From Candidatus Woesearchaeota archaeon (GTDB lineage Archaea > Nanobdellota > Nanobdellia > Woesearchaeales > B29-G15), in the NCBI GenBank assembly GCA_003650585.1, contig QMQS01000072.1, forward strand, positions 1 through 5,051: 5,051 nt of DNA. The letters run 5' to 3'. The notes under the pieces were generated by a model that worked only from the letters and a program-made list of their open reading frames with translations, searched no databases and was not told where the DNA came from. Numbering within the stretch: the stretch's first letter is position 1; each line of letters opens with the position of its first letter. Positions 4,807 through 5,051 of the stretch are shown here, one piece after another. The position numbers and the translations under genes are program-made.

Positions 4807-5051
4807 CAAACCTTAGAATGTGTAGGGCTAGACCGGATGAAATTGGAATTATGAGGTTGTCCTCAAACTCCAACCACCCAAACCTCAACTCAAGCACCTC
4901 AAGAACCATGCCCACAAATGCTGCAATCAGGGCCTCAAGAGGGGCAACACAGAGCATGGCTCCAAGAAAACCAGCCACAAGCCCAGCCAAGCTTCCCTCA
5001 ATCGTTTTGCGCTTGTTGAAGATGTGCTTCATATTGCCGATACCCTTACCA
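4799..5051 (-). CDS. Dolichol/polyprenol kinase-like membrane protein, 5' end outside window
   Basis: C-terminal 83 residues of a CTP-dependent lipid kinase or cytidylyltransferase-like integral membrane protein (SEC59/dolichol kinase, phytol kinase group, COG0170). Such enzymes phosphorylate isoprenoid alcohols using CTP; in archaea the product would feed lipid-linked sugar carriers or isoprenoid recycling. The fragment opens GKGIGN, then FNKRKTIEGSLAG (11-23), matching the family's G-K...N-K-K-T-x-E-G-S cytosolic nucleotide-binding loop. FEDNLIIPISSG (62-73) matches its D-D-N-L-x-I-P motif. Three hydrophobic helices are visible (about 18-36, 38-54, 66-82). The frame stays open to the right edge, so the internal Met at 5032 is not the start. 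A CDP-archaeol synthase is a less likely alternative, because the NK-KT-EGS plus DN-IP pairing is more kinase-like. Confidence 0.8.
   Translation of the reverse strand, partial: GKGIGNMKHIFNKRKTIEGSLAGLVAGFLGAMLCVAPLEALIAAFVGMVLEVLELRFGWLEFEDNLIIPISSGLALHILRFVF

Noticed and set aside
1..5051. CRISPR, mobile element, tRNA, toxin-antitoxin or defence locus
   Set aside because: No repeat arrays, transposase, terminal repeats, tRNA-like folds or effector domains were seen on either strand; recognised genes are housekeeping.

Overview
The window is archaeal chromosomal DNA, and almost every base is used. The evidence is the gene order eL18-uL13-uS9-RpoN (ribosomal proteins followed by RNA polymerase subunit N), an archaeal transcript-cleavage factor TFS, an Nmd3 homologue, a Ser-His-Asp (Sec11/ER-type) signal peptidase, and TATA boxes centred about 26-30 bases before start codons with little or no leader. 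Arginine is often AGG/AGA. Compact genes, 1-base gaps, overlapping stop codons, a short Nmd3 and an expanded signal peptidase loop suggest a small-genome lineage such as DPANN. That placement is an inference from gene style, not a phylogenetic result.

Region 1 (1-1308, + strand) is a tightly packed translation/transcription operon: the 3' part of eL18, then complete uL13, uS9 and RpoN. Junctions are TAA-A-ATG, an ATGA overlap, and a GGTGA ribosome binding site that contains the uS9 stop codon and serves rpoN. Region 2 (1309-1686) lacks a large gene. It holds an imperfect hairpin with U-tracts on both strands and a previously easy-to-miss 50-residue two-helix membrane protein on the minus strand. 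It also holds two divergent TATA boxes, one for the small gene and one for the next gene.

Region 3 (1687-3105, + strand) is a 472-residue FAD-dependent oxidoreductase of the COG2509 type with an N-terminal cysteine cluster. It converges with region 4 (3102-4098, - strand), where the signal peptidase gene is followed after one base by the TFS gene. The FAD and TFS genes share a TTAA in which both stop codons lie. Each has lysine codons whose opposite strand gives the neighbour a T-tract, a plausible terminator inside coding DNA.

Region 5 (4156-4782, + strand) is an Nmd3-like protein lacking the N-terminal zinc-binding part. It diverges from the signal peptidase gene across 57 bases containing one central AT-rich box, probably a shared bidirectional promoter. 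Region 6 (4799-5051, - strand) is the C-terminal end of a dolichol/polyprenol-kinase-like membrane protein that runs off the window.

Functionally the window is mostly housekeeping: ribosome building (eL18, uL13, uS9, Nmd3), RNA polymerase (RpoN, TFS), protein export (signal peptidase) and probably isoprenoid/lipid phosphate metabolism (kinase). I see no CRISPR, mobile element, tRNA, rRNA or defence system. The most interesting points are the small membrane protein, the truncated Nmd3, the single-box divergent promoter and the reciprocal terminators hidden in convergent genes.
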